DNA from: Lachnospira sp.
GTDB lineage: Bacteria; Bacillota; Clostridia; Lachnospirales; Lachnospiraceae
Assembly (NCBI GenBank): GCA_017626275.1
Contig: JAGAJD010000012.1
Coordinates: 1-8,107, forward strand
Direction: 5' to 3'
Length of the DNA stretch: 8,107 bases
The position numbers and the translations under genes are program-made. Positions 6,335-8,107 of the stretch are shown here, in pieces. The notes under the pieces were generated by a model. The model was given only the letters and a program-made list of their open reading frames with translations. It had not been told where the DNA came from and did no database searches. Each line of letters starts with the position of its first letter. Position 1 is the stretch's first letter.

Positions 6335-7528
6335 CTATACAGCCGAATCAATAGATTTTTTCAATTTTACTATCATTTCGTCTACATCTGCTTTAGTGAT
6401 AACAAGAGGCGGAACAAAACGGATTACATTTGTTCCTGCTGAAAACAGAATCAGTCCGTTATCCAAAGCCTTTGCAATAACATCTTTAGGATTGATTGTA
6501 AGTTCAATACCCTGAATAAGACCTACGCCTCTTCTCTCTTTAATAATATCATATTCTTTTGCAAGCTTATCTAACTGCTCTGCAAGGTATGCTCCAACCT
6601 CTTTTACATTGTCAAGCACCTTTAAGCTGTCAAACAATTCAAATACTTTAACTGCTGCTGCACATGCAAGAGGATTGCCGCCATAAGTTGTTCCGTGGTC
6701 GCCCGGAACAAGTGCCTTTGCCACTTCCTCTCTTGCAAGAAATGCACCGACAGGAACACCGCAGCCCAATGCCTTTGCAGAAGTTACTATATCAGGTTTT
6801 ACACCGTACTGCTGATATGCAAACATAGAACCTGTTCTTCCCATACCGCACTGAATTTCATCAAGAATAAGAAGAATACCCTTTTCATCGCATAATTTTC
6901 TTACGCCCTCAATAAATTCTTTTTTAGCCGGATAAACACCGCCCTCACCCTGTACGGTTTCAAATATAATTGCACAGGTCTTTTCGTTTACAAGCGCCTC
7001 AACGCTCTCTAAATCATTATATTTAGCAAACTTAATGCCCGGAATCATAGGTCCGAAAGCTTCCTGATAATGCTTATTTCTTGTTACCGCAAGCGCACCC
7101 ATACTTCTTCCGTGGAAGGAATGTTCCATGGCAATAATTTCATGGTCTGTATTTCCGTCTTTAAGATAAGCGTATTTCTTCGCAAGCTTAATTGCACCTT
7201 CCACTGCCTCTGTTCCGCTGTTTGTAAAAAATACTCTGTCCATACCTGACGCTTTTGTCAAAGCTTTTGCAGCATTTGCGGCAGGCTCATTGTAAAAATA
7301 ATTTGATGTATGTATAAGCTTATCAATCTGCGCCTTTAAAGCGTCATTGTATTCTTTATTATTATACCCAAGGGCAAATACGGCAATTCCGGCACCGAAA
7401 TCAAGATATTCTTTTCCGTCCGTATCAAAAAGCCTTACGCCCTCTCCTTTATCGAGAACAATCTGATAACGGTTATATGTATGAATCAGATTCTGTTCTG
7501 CTGTATCAATAATATTCTGTGTATTCAT
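6335..7528 (-). CDS. argD: Acetylornithine aminotransferase
   Basis: The product is 397 aa, full length for ArgD, a class III PLP aminotransferase. It converts N-acetylglutamate 5-semialdehyde to N2-acetylornithine with glutamate as amino donor, in the cytoplasmic arginine pathway. Visible motifs are NSGTEA (103-108, phosphate-binding), SFHGR (137-141), LILDEIQCGMGRTG with D223 for the pyridine nitrogen, SAKALGCGVPVGAF with K252 as the Schiff-base lysine, and HGTTYGGNPLA (278-288). The ATG at 7528 has GGGAGAG seven or fewer bases before it. It lies 21 bp after argB, an order common in argCJBD clusters of Clostridia, which makes ArgD more likely than an ornithine or GABA aminotransferase paralogue. 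An additional succinyldiaminopimelate aminotransferase role is possible, as in some bacteria. Confidence 0.95.
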   Translation of the reverse strand: MNTQNIIDTAEQNLIHTYNRYQIVLDKGEGVRLFDTDGKEYLDFGAGIAVFALGYNNKEYNDALKAQIDKLIHTSNYFYNEPAANAAKALTKASGMDRVFFTNSGTEAVEGAIKLAKKYAYLKDGNTDHEIIAMEHSFHGRSMGALAVTRNKHYQEAFGPMIPGIKFAKYNDLESVEALVNEKTCAIIFETVQGEGGVYPAKKEFIEGVRKLCDEKGILLILDEIQCGMGRTGSMFAYQQYGVKPDIVTSAKALGCGVPVGAFLAREEVAKALVPGDHGTTYGGNPLACAAAVKVFELFDSLKVLDNVKEVGAYLAEQLDKLAKEYDIIKERRGVGLIQGIELTINPKDVIAKALDNGLILFSAGTNVIRFVPPLVITKADVDEMIVKLKKSIDSAV

Positions 7529-7549
7529 AGCAACTCTCCCTTTGATTTA

Positions 7550-8107
7550 CTAAATGTTAGTATTATAGAATCTCTCTGCGTCATTACTCAAAATAGCTGT
7601 ACCTATACCTTTATTTGTAAAAATTTCAAGAAGCAGGCAGTGCGGGATTCTTCCGTCCAAAATATGTACTCTTGAAACTCCGTGTTCGATAGCGTCAATA
7701 CAGTTATTTAACTTAGGAAGCATACCGCCGCCAATAGTTCCTCCTGCCAGCAGTTCTCTTGCTTCATCAGTTGAAAGCTCTGAAATCAGAGAGCTCTTAT
7801 CATTATAATCTCTGTATACACCCTCAATATCCGTAAGGAATGCCAGCTTCTCCGCACTTACGGCTCTTGCGATAGCACATGCAGCGTCATCGGCATTGAT
7901 ATTATATGAATGAAATTCATTATCATATCCAATCGGACAGATTACAGGAAGGAAATCATCTTTCAAAAGAGCATGAATAATAGTTGCGTCAACTTCCTTG
8001 ACTTCCCCGACATATCCGATATCCTCACCGCCGGATAACTTCTTTTCCACCTTTAACATACCGCCATCTTTACCGCTGATGCCGCAGGCTTTCACGCCTA
8101 ACTCTTC
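7550..8107 (-). CDS. argB: Acetylglutamate kinase, C-terminal part (5' end cut by window edge)
   Basis: These are the last 185 codons plus stop of ArgB, which phosphorylates N-acetylglutamate with ATP in the second step of arginine synthesis. The frame is open to the right edge, beginning [18 protein letters not shown], so the true start lies outside. Family features are [10 protein letters not shown], the substrate-binding [27 protein letters not shown], and the ATP-site [22 protein letters not shown]. The family-typical end follows, with [16 protein letters not shown] and GIGTAI. The N-terminal helix that sets arginine feedback inhibition is not in the window, so sensitivity cannot be judged. 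The gene is followed 21 bp later by argD, and the two are clearly one operon. Upstream argC and argJ are expected just beyond the edge. Confidence 0.95.
   Translation of the reverse strand, partial: EELGVKACGISGKDGGMLKVEKKLSGGEDIGYVGEVKEVDATIIHALLKDDFLPVICPIGYDNEFHSYNINADDAACAIARAVSAEKLAFLTDIEGVYRDYNDKSSLISELSTDEARELLAGGTIGGGMLPKLNNCIDAIEHGVSRVHILDGRIPHCLLLEIFTNKGIGTAILSNDAERFYNTNI

Overview
The window looks like chromosomal DNA of a low-GC Gram-positive anaerobe, most likely a Lachnospiraceae-type Clostridia. This is inferred from the AT-rich sequence, the strong GGAGG-like ribosome sites, and a gene set of fused chorismate mutase/prephenate dehydratase, a DUF5050-type propeller protein, a lipobox solute-binding protein and a cytoplasmic GH43 enzyme. 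I see no insertion sequence, phage gene, CRISPR array, tRNA or rRNA. Most of the window is ordinary housekeeping and carbohydrate-use DNA.

Left part (1-1650): the 5' part of pheA runs leftward off the edge. Divergent from it is a rightward gene for a membrane-anchored DUF5050-like beta-propeller protein. Their promoters sit back to back in the 150-bp gap, each with an extended -10 element, and the two -35 regions overlap. The DUF5050 gene converges on the leftward block, and a perfect 8-bp hairpin at 1629-1648 lies between the two 3' ends.

Right part (1685-8107): six genes all read leftward. In transcription order they are argB (5' end outside the window), argD, a lipoprotein sugar-type solute-binding protein, a YdcZ/DUF606 small membrane transporter, an RlmI-type 23S rRNA methyltransferase and a cytoplasmic GH43 glycosidase. 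Gaps are 21, 27, 80, 25 and 51 bp, so readthrough along much of the block is possible. argB and argD are consecutive arginine biosynthesis steps. The four genes after them have no clear shared pathway.

Four starts were moved inward from the longest open frame because a good ribosome site lies just before an internal start: 590 (DUF5050), 3265 (GH43), 4534 (rlmI, a GTG) and 5006 (ydcZ).

The most interesting non-coding signal is the 80-bp gap before ydcZ. It can form two mutually exclusive hairpins. One of them pairs over the ydcZ start codon and is followed directly by six T, which resembles an attenuator. This rests on reading the sequence only. No stretch longer than 300 bases lacks a gene.
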